From assembly GCF_046195335.1 (NCBI RefSeq), contig NZ_CP176093.1: a stretch of 64,000 nt of DNA. One strand, 5' to 3'. The notes under the pieces were generated by a model that did no database searches, had not been told where the DNA came from, and worked only from the letters and a program-made list of their open reading frames with translations. Each line of letters starts with the position of its first letter. Positions within the stretch are counted from its first letter, which is position 1. Positions 51,736 to 60,167 of this stretch are shown piece after piece. This DNA is from Methanospirillum lacunae (lineage in GTDB: Archaea > Halobacteriota > Methanomicrobia > Methanomicrobiales > Methanospirillaceae). The translations under genes and the position numbers were made by a program.

Positions 51736-51765
51736 GAACCTTTTTTTGGTTCATTAATCTTTTTT
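51736..51765 (+). terminator. frh operon terminator
   Basis: GAACC and GGTTC arms around a loop of seven T (51736-51752), then a second T-run at 51760-51765, directly after the frhB stop. Confidence 0.7.
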
Positions 51766-52215
51766 ATAATCTAGTTCTACTGAAATCTCATATTTAACTG
51801 CTTTGGTCACTGCCTGGTTTTTATTGTTGAAATCCAACTTTGCCAATAATAAAATAAAATGTAATTAGTGATGTTTGAATTGTCCAAAATGTGAAGCATA
51901 TCTCAACAAAATTCACCAAAAATAGCGTTATCGAATTTGACTGTTATGATTATTCGTGAATGAGGAATAACAAAAAAGTTCATTCATTCCAATTTTGATG
52001 CCATCATCATAGTTATTTTTGGACATAGTGGTGGTTACGTTAAGTTTTGAGGGAAACTTCAACTGTCAAATACAGTTTCCTAATGAAATTCGGGAAAATT
52101 AGATCGTAATAGTGGATGAACTCATTAATCTCAAAAGTCAAAGTGGCAAAGTAAGGTTGAAACGATGCTAATTAATTACATAACAATCAATTAAACTATA
52201 TAGTGATATACATAA
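51766..52215. other. AT-rich stretch without a clear gene
   Basis: About 450 bases of A/T-rich sequence. A short run reading NCPKCEAYLNKIHQK (near 51880-51925) is followed by a stop. It might be a scrap of a zinc-finger protein gene but is too short to call. Confidence 0.5.
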
Positions 52216-52590
52216 GAAACAGATTGCACAAAGGAGACTGTTTTTCCTAATCATGCAGATTTTTTTCCAAAACAAACATCATGGAATTCGGTTGCCATAT
52301 GGCTTCATTTAATTCATGTTTTTACTCCAACCGGGGAATGTGAGTTCCATCACTTTCAAGACAAAACTTACGACGATTAGTTTGATATCTTTCTTAGAAA
52401 ACAAGATGTCGATGCAATACTGTTAGAATTCCTCGGGAAGATAACAGAAAAAGAAGAATATTTTGAAGTATTGACAAAGAAACAAGATATGATTCAGGTC
52501 AACAAAGTTCAGGATCTATTGATGCGTAAATACTTGAGAAAAATTGTCATTAATTTCATCGGGCATTACTCATTTAGGGTTCGAATTTGA
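52216..52590 (+). pseudogene. Gene relic with an in-frame TAG stop
   Basis: One frame stays open across 125 codons except for a single TAG at 52378-52380. It reads HVFTPTGECEFHHFQDKTYDD before the stop. After it comes FLRKQDVDAILLEFLGKITE, then EKEEYFEVLTKKQDMIQVNKV, ending NFIGHYSFRVRI before TGA at 52588. The composition is protein-like, unlike its AT-rich surroundings. There is no plausible start codon with a ribosome site. Most likely the decayed end of a gene. I do not recognise the family; a mobile-element gene is possible. Confidence 0.45.
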
Positions 52591-52978
52591 ACTTAAAATC
52601 TTTATATTTTCAATAAATCCGGATTAATCTAAATTTAATACCATAATCAGGATAAAAGGACAACTACAGTGATTCTTAGCATGATTTTACTCCAGAGGAC
52701 AGCTAAAAACCCCACATTTTTTTCATTGGGCAATGTAACCTCAATGGTGAGTTATTTTTTCTCTTCGGTGAAAACAATCCTCTATCGTATGAAAGGCCAC
52801 CATTGAATTTGAGTAAACCTATGATTACTATCCTTCATACAACTGTTTATAGGTAATCTTTAACGTCCTTATCAAGATACATACCGAATGGCCTAAAGAC
52901 ACCTATAAAACGTAAAAGAATATAACAAAGAACAAAATTTTATAAAAGATCGAAAAAAAGGAATATGCATTTATTCAA
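52591..52978. other. AT-rich stretch with only a 41-codon frame
   Basis: No gene I would support. An ATG at 52681 opens 41 codons to a stop at 52806 (SLGNVTSMVSYFFSSVKT inside), with no clear ribosome site. Treated as unproven. Confidence 0.45.
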
Positions 52979-53461
52979 TTAAGCGAAAGTTGAGTTAAAT
53001 GGTGAACTCGTTTCCTGCATGCTCTTGACATCACTTGAGTTGAACTTTGCTGTTTCCTGCATGCTCTTGACATCACTTGAGTTGAACTTTGCTGTTTCCT
53101 GCATGCTCTTAACATCACTTGAGTTGAACTTTGCTGTTTCCTGCATGCTCTTAACATCACTTGAGTTGAACTTTGCTGTTTCCTGCATGCTCTTGACATC
53201 ACTTGAGTTGAACTTTGCTGTTTCCTGCATGCTCTTAACATCACTTGAGTTGAACTTTGCTGTTTCCTGCATGCTCTTAACATCACTTGAGTTGAACTTT
53301 GCTGTTTCCTGCATGCTCTTAACATCACTTGAGTTGAACTTCTGTGTTTCCTGCATGCTCTTAGGCCAAAGAACATCATCATCAGCACATGCAATTCCCA
53401 CAATACTCAGTATAAGGGCGAAAATTACACCTGAAACCAATACCATACTCGTACGCTTCAT
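52979..53461 (-). CDS. Small secreted protein made of 14-residue tandem repeats
   Basis: 160 residues from the ATG at 53461, which has GAGGA upstream and begins a signal peptide (MKRTSMVLVSGVIFALILS). The frame is open further but without signal-like character. After ADDDVLWP come eight copies of KSMQETAKFNSSDV (the first has Q for A) and a partial ninth ending SPFNSTFA. Every unit contains the sequon NSS, so the chain could carry a sugar every 14 residues. No anchor is visible, so it is probably released or bound to the wall. No family known to me. Two secreted paralogous genes follow upstream on the same strand. Confidence 0.75.
   Translation of the reverse strand: MKRTSMVLVSGVIFALILSIVGIACADDDVLWPKSMQETQKFNSSDVKSMQETAKFNSSDVKSMQETAKFNSSDVKSMQETAKFNSSDVKSMQETAKFNSSDVKSMQETAKFNSSDVKSMQETAKFNSSDVKSMQETAKFNSSDVKSMQETSSPFNSTFA
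53010..53364 (-). repeat. 42-base tandem repeat, eight copies plus a partial
   Basis: Direct repeats of period 42 (53010-53345) plus about 19 bases of a ninth. The only repeated difference among inner copies is the Val codon GTC (copies 1, 2 and 5 counted from the left) versus GTT, which is silent. Because 42 is divisible by three, the array is also open in other frames and on the other strand. Confidence 0.92.
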
Positions 53462-53637
53462 ATCAGGATTCCTCACATTATGTTGATGGATATCGTATTT
53501 AATCTTACTATCCATTATGGAGAAATATTCGTTTAATCATTATTAATCATTATTTTATAAGAGAATCTGGTCTTGCACAGTGCAAACCATCCAAAGGTTA
53601 ATTTTTTTGCTGATATTTGAGGACACAAGGTAAATTA

Positions 53638-53658
53638 TAAAAAAAGGGTAAAAACCCA
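53638..53658 (-). terminator. Terminator of the distal secreted paralogue
   Basis: Minus strand: GGGT and ACCC arms with loop TTTT, followed by seven T, just after the stop codon region of the gene at 53660. Confidence 0.65.
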
Positions 53659-53659
53659 A

Positions 53660-54505
53660 TCAGACTTTAAATCCTGATTGATAAGTAAATGCTTTCTGGA
53701 AATTCTTTATTCCACCAGTTGCAGTCGTGGAATCTTTCCATGTGTTGGTAACAGATGTCTTGTTCCAGGTTGCAGATGCTGAATTATAATTACTATCACC
53801 ACCATCACGGGCTTCCATAATGCTTCCAGCAAAGACAGTTTTCACTGTTCCTTCAGCATATCCACTTCCCGAGTTAGAATCAGGAGTGACTGCAATCTGG
53901 TAGTTCAGACCAGCAGGCACACCAGCATCAGAAGCAACCGCTCTTATCTGACCTTTACTTGAGATTTGAGCACTATTTACATTGATAAGGCTGCTCTTTG
54001 CTGACACTATATTGCAGAAGGCCGGAAGAGCATTATTTGCACTGTTTGAAAAGACACACCTAATGTTTCCGTCACCAGAAGCATAATTGCCTGCTACAGA
54101 GAGGGTGTACTCTTCCTCACCAACAAGATGTGCACCTTCAGTACTGGCATAGGTCAAAACCTTCTGGGATTCAAGATTGTATAGCCCACTCGACTGATCC
54201 TTAGAACTAAAATCAAAGTTCTTGTTCATACTGAGTTTACCACCATTTGTCATGATAGAATCACGATATGTGATGTCTGCAATCGATTGAGAAGCACCAA
54301 GAATACCAGTAGGAATTGCTCCTGGTGAGGCAATAACCCAGGACAACATAGTATTATCAGAAACAAAACCTGTGACATCAATTACAGTATCAATTGAAAA
54401 AACCTGATTTTCCGGTGTCTGATTGGGAAGCCTATCACCAGCGACCTGACCTATAACAGCCACAAAAATCACCAAGCCAGCATATAACATAACTCTATAA
54501 TTCAC
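53660..54505 (-). CDS. Secreted protein of unknown function, paralogue A
   Basis: 281 residues with a signal peptide (about residues 1-23, ending QVAGD). The mature part begins RLPNQTPENQVFSIDTVIDVTG and is beta-rich, with two cysteines about 14 residues apart in IRCVFSNSANNALPAFCN. It ends YQSGFKV without any anchor. It is closely similar along its whole length to the next gene upstream, so the pair is a duplication. The start is probably GTG at 54505, with GGGG upstream; the ATG at 54490 is the alternative. Its codon use is less biased than that of its paralogue, suggesting lower expression. Surface or sheath component is a guess. Confidence 0.75.
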   Translation of the reverse strand: MNYRVMLYAGLVIFVAVIGQVAGDRLPNQTPENQVFSIDTVIDVTGFVSDNTMLSWVIASPGAIPTGILGASQSIADITYRDSIMTNGGKLSMNKNFDFSSKDQSSGLYNLESQKVLTYASTEGAHLVGEEEYTLSVAGNYASGDGNIRCVFSNSANNALPAFCNIVSAKSSLINVNSAQISSKGQIRAVASDAGVPAGLNYQIAVTPDSNSGSGYAEGTVKTVFAGSIMEARDGGDSNYNSASATWNKTSVTNTWKDSTTATGGIKNFQKAFTYQSGFKV

Positions 54506-54572
54506 AATAATACCCCACTCCCATACCTGAAACCCCCAGGTAATAAGGATACATTATGATCAGAGAAATAAG
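54506..54572 (-). promoter_or_regulatory. Leader of paralogue A with one hairpin
   Basis: Minus strand: arms ACCTG and CAGGT around a seven-base loop at 54525-54541, ahead of GGGG and the start codon. A TATA-like TTATTT lies about 25-30 bases further upstream. Confidence 0.4.
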
Positions 54573-54668
54573 TAGTTTCTGAAAAACTCTTGTACAGCGA
54601 ATTAACCAAAAATATCAATTAAAGCGCTAATAGGCAGATAAAGAACAACAGAATTCACACAGAGTAAC

Positions 54669-54691
54669 AAAAAAAGGTTCCCTAAAGGGAA
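54669..54691 (-). terminator. Terminator of secreted paralogue B
   Basis: Minus strand: TTCCC and GGGAA arms with loop TTTA (54678-54691), then CC and a run of seven T (54669-54675). Confidence 0.75.
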
Positions 54692-54708
54692 ATTATGAGG
54701 TATTAAGA

Positions 54709-55548
54709 TTATACCTTGAATCCGGACTGGTAGGTAAAGGCCTTCTGCAGGGTCTTTATGCCGCCGGTGACTTCGGTGTTGTCTTTCCAGCTGTTGGTTG
54801 CAGAGGTCTTGTTCCAGGTTGCTCCTGCTCCATTGTCGTAGTTACTGTCACGGGCTTCCATGATGCTGCCTGCGAATACAGTCTTGACAGTACCCTCTGC
54901 AAAGCCGCTGCCGGAGTTTGCATCAGGAGTAACTGCAATCTGGTAGTTCAGACCTGCTGGAACATCAGCGGTGTCTGCAGTTGCACGGATCTGTCCCTTG
55001 GTGGAGACCTGTGCACTGTTAACATTTACAAGACTGCTCTTTGCAGAGACAATGTTGCAGAATGCTGGGAGCATTGAACCATTAAGGGTTGAGAACACAC
55101 AGCGGATGTTGTTGTCTGCGCTTGCAAAGTTACCTGCAACAGACAGAGTGTACTCTTCCTCGCCGACAAGGTGTGCACCTTCGGTGCTGGCGTAGGTCAG
55201 AACCTTCTGGGACTCAATGTTGTAGAGGCCGCTGCTCTGGCTCTTTGAGTTGAAATCAAAGTTCTTGTTCTCAGCGAGCTTTCCACCGTTGGTGAGGATT
55301 GCATCCTTGTAGGTAACGTCAGAGATTGTCTGGCCTGCTCCAAGGATTCCGGTTGGAATCTTACCTGGATTTGCAATTACCCAGGACATGGTGGACTTGT
55401 CGTCGACTGCACCAGTTGCGTCGATGACGGTGTCAATTGAAAAAACCTGATTCTCTGGGGTTGCGTTGGGCAGACGGTCTGCTGCTGCAAACCCGGTAAC
55501 TGCCACAAGGGCAACCAGTGCAACAATTGCTGCAAATACGAACTTCAT
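54709..55548 (-). CDS. Secreted protein of unknown function, paralogue B
   Basis: 279 residues with a signal peptide (MKFVFAAIVALVALVAVTGFAAA) and the start ATG at 55548 behind AGGAGG. Mature part RLPNATPENQVFSIDTVIDATG onward matches paralogue A nearly throughout, including QKVLTYASTEGAHLVGEEEYTLS, the two cysteines (RCVF and AFCN) and the YQSGFKV end. No membrane anchor or sorting signal. Codon use is strongly biased, like that of the S-layer and frh genes, so it is likely made in large amount. A filament, sheath or matrix subunit is my guess, not shown. Confidence 0.78.
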   Translation of the reverse strand: MKFVFAAIVALVALVAVTGFAAADRLPNATPENQVFSIDTVIDATGAVDDKSTMSWVIANPGKIPTGILGAGQTISDVTYKDAILTNGGKLAENKNFDFNSKSQSSGLYNIESQKVLTYASTEGAHLVGEEEYTLSVAGNFASADNNIRCVFSTLNGSMLPAFCNIVSAKSSLVNVNSAQVSTKGQIRATADTADVPAGLNYQIAVTPDANSGSGFAEGTVKTVFAGSIMEARDSNYDNGAGATWNKTSATNSWKDNTEVTGGIKTLQKAFTYQSGFKV

Positions 55549-55622
55549 TTATTTCCTCCTACATTTCATGCTGATACTCTCAGCATCAACATAGACACGT
55601 TGTCGGTAACGAGTTATATATT
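55549..55622 (-). promoter_or_regulatory. Promoter and hairpin leader of paralogue B
   Basis: Minus strand: TATATA at 55615-55620, a predicted start near 55592, then a hairpin with arms ATGCTGA and TCAGCAT (55568-55586), and AGGAGG just before the ATG. Confidence 0.55.
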
Positions 55623-55695
55623 TTCTGAGTTTTCGAACTCAGCAAATTGTGGTTAACCTCAAATTCAATTCAAAAAATGGATAATTAGTGCCGGA

Positions 55696-56421
55696 TTACT
55701 TCCGCATTATCGTGATATATCCGCTATGACAAACACGGGTTGAAGGTCTTGTTCCTCGTTCTCCCCGGTCCATATCACGCATAATACACTCGTATGAAGA
55801 ACACTCAACAAACAAGTTTTTAGCACTATCAAATGCCAAAGCCATTTGTTCAAAAAAGGGTGTGTAACAAGCCAGGTATCCACCGGGTTTGAGAACAGAG
55901 TGGGCATGGATTACATGCTCTTTTGTAAGGCCAAGATCCAGGTGAACCACATCGTACATCCGTGTTTCTTTCAGAATATCACCGGATATTATCTCCAGGT
56001 TCTGTATACCTGCATCAGAAACAGTCAATCGGGCCTGTTCTGCAGATTCGGCCCTTCGCTCGTATGAGGTTACGTGTGCTGCCACTCCTGCAAAAAAGAT
56101 TGCCGATATCCCACTACCAGTACCTGCATCCAGAACATGATCATGCTTGTTCATCCCGGTCAAACCTATCACAAGGCCAATATCACGGGGAAGCATAGGA
56201 GCGGTACTTCTTTTTGCATACTCAAAAAAATCAGTAGACCTGGGAAGACGTATGGAAAGTTCTCTCCCCGAATGCGTACATATGACATCACCAGGCTCCT
56301 TTCCAACTATCTGTTCAAGATCGACAAGTCCAAGATCGGTGCCTAGTTTCCCATCTGATGGACGGACAAACCATGATTTACCATTACTAGAGATAATGAC
56401 CCGATCAGAAAGCCCAATCAT
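55696..56421 (-). CDS. trmI: tRNA (adenine-N1)-methyltransferase TrmI
   Basis: Methylates N1 of A58, and in archaea also A57, in the tRNA T loop. 241 residues: small N-terminal beta domain, then a class I SAM domain with motif I VLDAGTGSGISAIFFAG near residue 96, VTSYERRAESAEQA and DVVHLDLGLTKEHV. PMLPRDIGLVIGLTGM before motif I is typical of the family. Overlaps nac by 4 bases; the order nac-trmI is one unit with the PUA and RecJ-like genes upstream. Confidence 0.92.
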   Translation of the reverse strand: MIGLSDRVIISSNGKSWFVRPSDGKLGTDLGLVDLEQIVGKEPGDVICTHSGRELSIRLPRSTDFFEYAKRSTAPMLPRDIGLVIGLTGMNKHDHVLDAGTGSGISAIFFAGVAAHVTSYERRAESAEQARLTVSDAGIQNLEIISGDILKETRMYDVVHLDLGLTKEHVIHAHSVLKPGGYLACYTPFFEQMALAFDSAKNLFVECSSYECIMRDMDRGERGTRPSTRVCHSGYITIMRK

Positions 56422-56762
56422 TCAGCCTTTCCTGTTAGGTTCAGGATTGCATCGGCAATATCGCCATTCGATTTTTCAAGGGCTGCTCTCGCGTTTTCTA
56501 CTGGCACACCAGCCTGTTCTGCAACGAGTGATATATCCTCATCAGGTATTGTCAGAGCTGCTTCCTCAAACCGTGGTTCACCGGTAATTTGCCAGGTAGT
56601 AATCCCCTGCATTTTCATTATCGCAACTTCTGCCTGGTCAAAAACATATTTTCCTTGAGGCGTTGTGATCACAATCTCCTGGACATCATCTACCGGTCGG
56701 ACATCCATTCCGAGTTGTTTCATCATCTGCTTCATCTTCCGGGGGTTCATTCCAGGTATCAT
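56418..56762 (-). CDS. nac: Nascent polypeptide-associated complex protein
   Basis: Ribosome-bound chaperone-like factor at the exit tunnel; archaea have only the alpha type as a homodimer. 114 residues: MIPGMNPRKMKQMMKQLGM, the NAC beta domain (EIVITTPQGKYVFDQAEV) and a C-terminal UBA domain (EDISLVAEQAGVPVENARAALEKSNGDIADAI). Full length. Overlaps the PUA gene and trmI by 4 bases each. Confidence 0.96.
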   Translation of the reverse strand: MIPGMNPRKMKQMMKQLGMDVRPVDDVQEIVITTPQGKYVFDQAEVAIMKMQGITTWQITGEPRFEEAALTIPDEDISLVAEQAGVPVENARAALEKSNGDIADAILNLTGKAE

Positions 56763-57223
56763 TCCTTATCCTCCTGATTTTTTCCTTTTCGCACAGATAC
56801 TGCCACTCCAGATTCTGACAAAACCATCTCTCTTCCTGATATCATGGCATCACCTACAGCTTGAAGAGTCCCATCACCAGACATGACAAGTACCTCATCT
56901 CCTGCCTGAATATCCAGAGAGGCTTGAGTTACATGCTTTGCAAAAACGCTCTTCCCATTAGCAATGTATGGGCAGACATCTTCACGGACTATCACTCTGG
57001 TTCGGGATGGATCCAGAATTCGAGACAGCCGTTCTGCACCTAATAGACCCAGCGTTAGTCGTCCATCATGGGCCCGAAGGGTTGCAAGCCGTCGGCCATC
57101 AAGCATAACCTGCCTGACTCCTCCCCTCCGGGAAGTAATAAACCGGCAGGTTTGAGGAAATAACTGAACACCAACACCCTTTCCAAACTGATAGTCAGCA
57201 AGAATCTGAACTCTTTTGAGCAT
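56759..57223 (-). CDS. PUA-domain RNA-binding protein
   Basis: 154 residues. The N-terminal 75 residues (ILADYQFGKGVGVQLFPQTC, RRGGVRQVMLDGRRLATLRAHDG) form an unnamed domain found fused to PUA in archaea. The PUA domain follows (about 78-150: VIVREDVCPYIANGKSVFAKHV, GDEVLVMSGDGTLQAVGDAMIS). It probably binds structured RNA, perhaps tRNA or rRNA. It overlaps the RecJ-like gene by 29 bases and nac by 4, which links it to translation-related genes. Confidence 0.82.
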   Translation of the reverse strand: MLKRVQILADYQFGKGVGVQLFPQTCRFITSRRGGVRQVMLDGRRLATLRAHDGRLTLGLLGAERLSRILDPSRTRVIVREDVCPYIANGKSVFAKHVTQASLDIQAGDEVLVMSGDGTLQAVGDAMISGREMVLSESGVAVSVRKGKNQEDKE

Positions 57224-58595
57224 ATTGCTGTTTTATTATTCGGTTGACATCTTCGATAAACTCTCGTTCAGCTTCACGTGGAATAAATGCCCCTGCTGCT
57301 ATCCGGTGGCCACCACCAGACGAACCGTCAAATCGCTCACATGCTATACAAAGAGCTTTCTGAAGATCAACTCCTTTATCCACGACTTCAGGCTTTGTTC
57401 TCATTGAGATCTTGGTTTTGGAGGGATCTAGAGAATCTTCACACATTATTAATATCGGCTTTTCAGGATTAAGCCTGGAGAGTGACATCCCAGCACCGAT
57501 CCCAACAATAGTATCAGGGAACCGATCTCCAACATGAATATAAAGTAGATGAGAGAGTTCCGAGACTCCGGTATCGGTTATATACTCCATCACTTCCCTG
57601 ATCTTTGTCCGATGGTTTTTAAGCATCTGTTCAGCCTCCCGGTATGCTGTCACCCTGTCACCACGACATATTGCCCCTCCGAGTTCTGGCCTTTTCCATC
57701 TTCCACATGAATTGAGGAGGGTCGCATATTCAGAAGCATTTCGGAGGGTTGCCTGGATTTTACTCTCGTCAGGAAAGAGATAATGATCCGCAAACAGCCT
57801 ATCAAGATTCTTTTCACAGGCCATCATCTGATCAATAATAGAACAGACAATTATCTGTTTTTCTTCAATCGTTAGTGACTCCCAAACCGGCCATCGGTTT
57901 GCAGAAACCGGCCTGATACCTATCCTTTCAAGGAATCGTCTTGCACCATCAGGATCATGGGACACCCCGGGTATGTCAATATCATCAGAATATGCAAGCG
58001 CATTTGGGAGAGGCCTGGTGGATATACCATAAATATTGAGATCATGTTCCCAGACCTCAACATTTCCATAGCCCACCCCGTCTGACAATATCTCATGAGC
58101 AGGACCTGATAATTTCAGGTTCTCCCTGTCCATCATATCTCCGATATTGCCAATGACTGCAAGTTTTGCAAGATCACGATTAATCTCATCCATTTCACGG
58201 GCAACAAGATAGGCTACCCCGGCAGCACTCATCTTTTCAAATCCATGGAGAAGACAATTTACCTCTAGATACCCAGCATCTGCAGGCTGACTTACGTGAT
58301 GATCGATGATAACAACATCTTTCGACCGAATCCCTTTCTCCTGCAACATTGTCTGTTGACCTGAACCAAAGTCTGAAAAAATCTTGAGAGAATCATCATC
58401 AGGAATCTCATGAAGGGTGAGGGGATCCAGTTGCCTGATATAGATGCTCCGGACAGGGATTCCCGCACGCGAAATCGCCTGTGAAAGAATAGATTCGCTA
58501 GATATACCGTCAGCATCAATGTGAGAGATGACAGTTGCCGATTTGCAAGAAAGAACCATTTCGGCAGCAGACCGTACATCCTTATCAAGACTCAT
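57195..58595 (-). CDS. DHH-family nuclease, archaeal RecJ/GAN-like
   Basis: 466 residues. The DHH domain has ISHIDADGISSESIL near residue 19, FSDFGSGQQ and VVIIDHHVSQPADAG; the DHHA1 part has FDGSSGGGHRIAAGAFIP near 420. Archaeal members include GAN, the GINS-associated 5'-3' exonuclease of the replisome, and other single-strand nucleases. Which paralogue this is cannot be told from sequence alone. First gene of a four-gene unit with PUA, nac and trmI. Confidence 0.85.
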   Translation of the reverse strand: MSLDKDVRSAAEMVLSCKSATVISHIDADGISSESILSQAISRAGIPVRSIYIRQLDPLTLHEIPDDDSLKIFSDFGSGQQTMLQEKGIRSKDVVIIDHHVSQPADAGYLEVNCLLHGFEKMSAAGVAYLVAREMDEINRDLAKLAVIGNIGDMMDRENLKLSGPAHEILSDGVGYGNVEVWEHDLNIYGISTRPLPNALAYSDDIDIPGVSHDPDGARRFLERIGIRPVSANRWPVWESLTIEEKQIIVCSIIDQMMACEKNLDRLFADHYLFPDESKIQATLRNASEYATLLNSCGRWKRPELGGAICRGDRVTAYREAEQMLKNHRTKIREVMEYITDTGVSELSHLLYIHVGDRFPDTIVGIGAGMSLSRLNPEKPILIMCEDSLDPSKTKISMRTKPEVVDKGVDLQKALCIACERFDGSSGGGHRIAAGAFIPREAEREFIEDVNRIIKQQYAQKSSDSC

Positions 58596-58712
58596 TTAAT
58601 GTATGATATGGGACCTACGCAGAAAAGGATGAGCACCTGTATGATGTGATCCAATTGAAATTCTATGCAAAAAGAACTCAATTAATATATAAAGAGATTT
58701 TTAAAACCCAAA

Positions 58713-60167
58713 GTGTTCCGAACCCCACTTGAAGCAGATGATAATATGAGATTTTGGGCAGATTCAAACCAGATAAAAAAGTATCGTGACGGGCAGATCA
58801 TCTCCCCCGAAAGGATGAGGGTGATAGATTCAAATGCAATGGCCCTTGGAGTTAGTGATCTTCAACTTATGGAGAATGCCGGACATGCCCTCGTGAACGT
58901 CGTCCGTAGATATCATCCGGCCTCGATACTCATCCTTTGTGGTTCAGGTAATAACGGAGGAGACGGAATGGTTGCTGCACGGCTTCTTGCACATGAGACA
59001 GATGTCACAGTCATCTATCATAATAGTTCAACCATGTCCCTTGCATGCAAAACACAATTGTCTATTCTTGAAAACTGTGCAGTGAGACTTCTCCCAGTAC
59101 GATGCAAGGACGATGTTCATTCCATAAAATACCTCTTCTCACAATCTACCCTGATACTAGATGCCCTATTGGGAACTGGTATGGCAGGAGATGTAAGAGA
59201 ACCTCATAAGAGTTGTGTAATCCTCGCTAATGAAACAAAATTACCGATAATATCTGCGGATATGCCTACCCCGGGCATTATTCCCACAATAATATGTTCA
59301 TTCCACAGAGCAAAGTCAGAAGGTGCAGAAAATGCTGACATAGGTATCCCAGTTCTTGCAGAGATCTGCACGGGACCCGGTGATTTGCTCATGATCCCGG
59401 ACAGGAATCCTTCAGCACATAAAGGAATCGGAGGCTCGATCCTTGTCATAGGGGGAGGACCTTACCAGGGAGCACCATATCTTGCAGGTATGTCTGCACT
59501 CAGGGCAGGAGCAGACATCGTCCGTGTAGCATCACCCTCTCCTCTCCAATTCCCTGACCTAATTCACATACCAACCAAGAATGAACAGGTATCAGAAGAT
59601 GACATTGATATTCTTGCCAACCTGTGTGAGAATTCTGATGTTGTCATCTGTGGAATGGGACTCGGACCTGATTCTCATGAAGTTGTCACTAAAATCGCAC
59701 CTTTTTGCAAAAAAGCAGTATTTGATGCGGATGCCCTGCGTCTTCCCCTTCCGGTCGCAAAAGAGAGTTTATATACTCCGCATACTGGCGAATTTACACG
59801 AATTACCGGGATTAATCCAGGGACAGAGATTCATGCCCGGGCTGATGCAGTTAAAAAGGCATCAGATAACGGAACTATACTCCTGAAAGGAGAAACGGAT
59901 ATTATATCAGATGGAAACCGGATCCGATTTAACCGGACCGGAACACCTGCAATGACAACAGGCGGGACCGGGGACGTTCTTGCAGGCGTATGTGGGGCAT
60001 TATTTGTTGTGCTTCCAGCATTTGATGCAGCATGCATCGGAGCTTATGCAACCGGATCTGCTGGAGAGCTCGTAACAAAGCAAACCGGTTACGGACTCAC
60101 TGCTCAAGATATTATTCCTGCCATTCCTCAAATTCTCTACAGACATATTATAGAGAGGGACCCATGA
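58713..60167 (+). CDS. nnr: Bifunctional NAD(P)H-hydrate epimerase/dehydratase
   Basis: Repairs hydrated NADH/NADPH. 484 residues: the epimerase (YjeF-N) half has CGSGNNGGDGMVAARLLA near residue 71, and the ADP-dependent dehydratase (YjeF-C, ribokinase-like) half has GGSILVIGGGPYQGAPYLAG and TGTPAMTTGGTGDVLAGVCG. The usual archaeal fusion. The start at 58713 is not well supported: an ATG at 58746 (MRFWADSNQIKK) is an alternative that gives 473 residues. Overlaps moaC by 4 bases. Confidence 0.93.
   Translation: MFRTPLEADDNMRFWADSNQIKKYRDGQIISPERMRVIDSNAMALGVSDLQLMENAGHALVNVVRRYHPASILILCGSGNNGGDGMVAARLLAHETDVTVIYHNSSTMSLACKTQLSILENCAVRLLPVRCKDDVHSIKYLFSQSTLILDALLGTGMAGDVREPHKSCVILANETKLPIISADMPTPGIIPTIICSFHRAKSEGAENADIGIPVLAEICTGPGDLLMIPDRNPSAHKGIGGSILVIGGGPYQGAPYLAGMSALRAGADIVRVASPSPLQFPDLIHIPTKNEQVSEDDIDILANLCENSDVVICGMGLGPDSHEVVTKIAPFCKKAVFDADALRLPLPVAKESLYTPHTGEFTRITGINPGTEIHARADAVKKASDNGTILLKGETDIISDGNRIRFNRTGTPAMTTGGTGDVLAGVCGALFVVLPAFDAACIGAYATGSAGELVTKQTGYGLTAQDIIPAIPQILYRHIIERDP

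Noticed and set aside
52378..52380. TAG as a pyrrolysine codon
   Set aside because: No pyl genes or PYLIS-type context is visible, and pyrrolysine use is known from other methanogen groups. A relic is simpler.
53010..53364. Possible CRISPR array
   Set aside because: Units are directly adjacent without spacers and encode a repeated peptide; no cas gene is nearby.
53019..53486. 155-codon plus-strand frame and a 142-codon alternative minus-strand frame over the tandem repeat
   Set aside because: Because the repeat length is a multiple of three, any frame open in one unit stays open in all. Only the frame with a signal peptide and ribosome site is kept.
60032..60163. N-terminal extension of moaC
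   Set aside because: It is the end of nnr read in another frame. MoaC begins normally at 60164 with an ATGA overlap.
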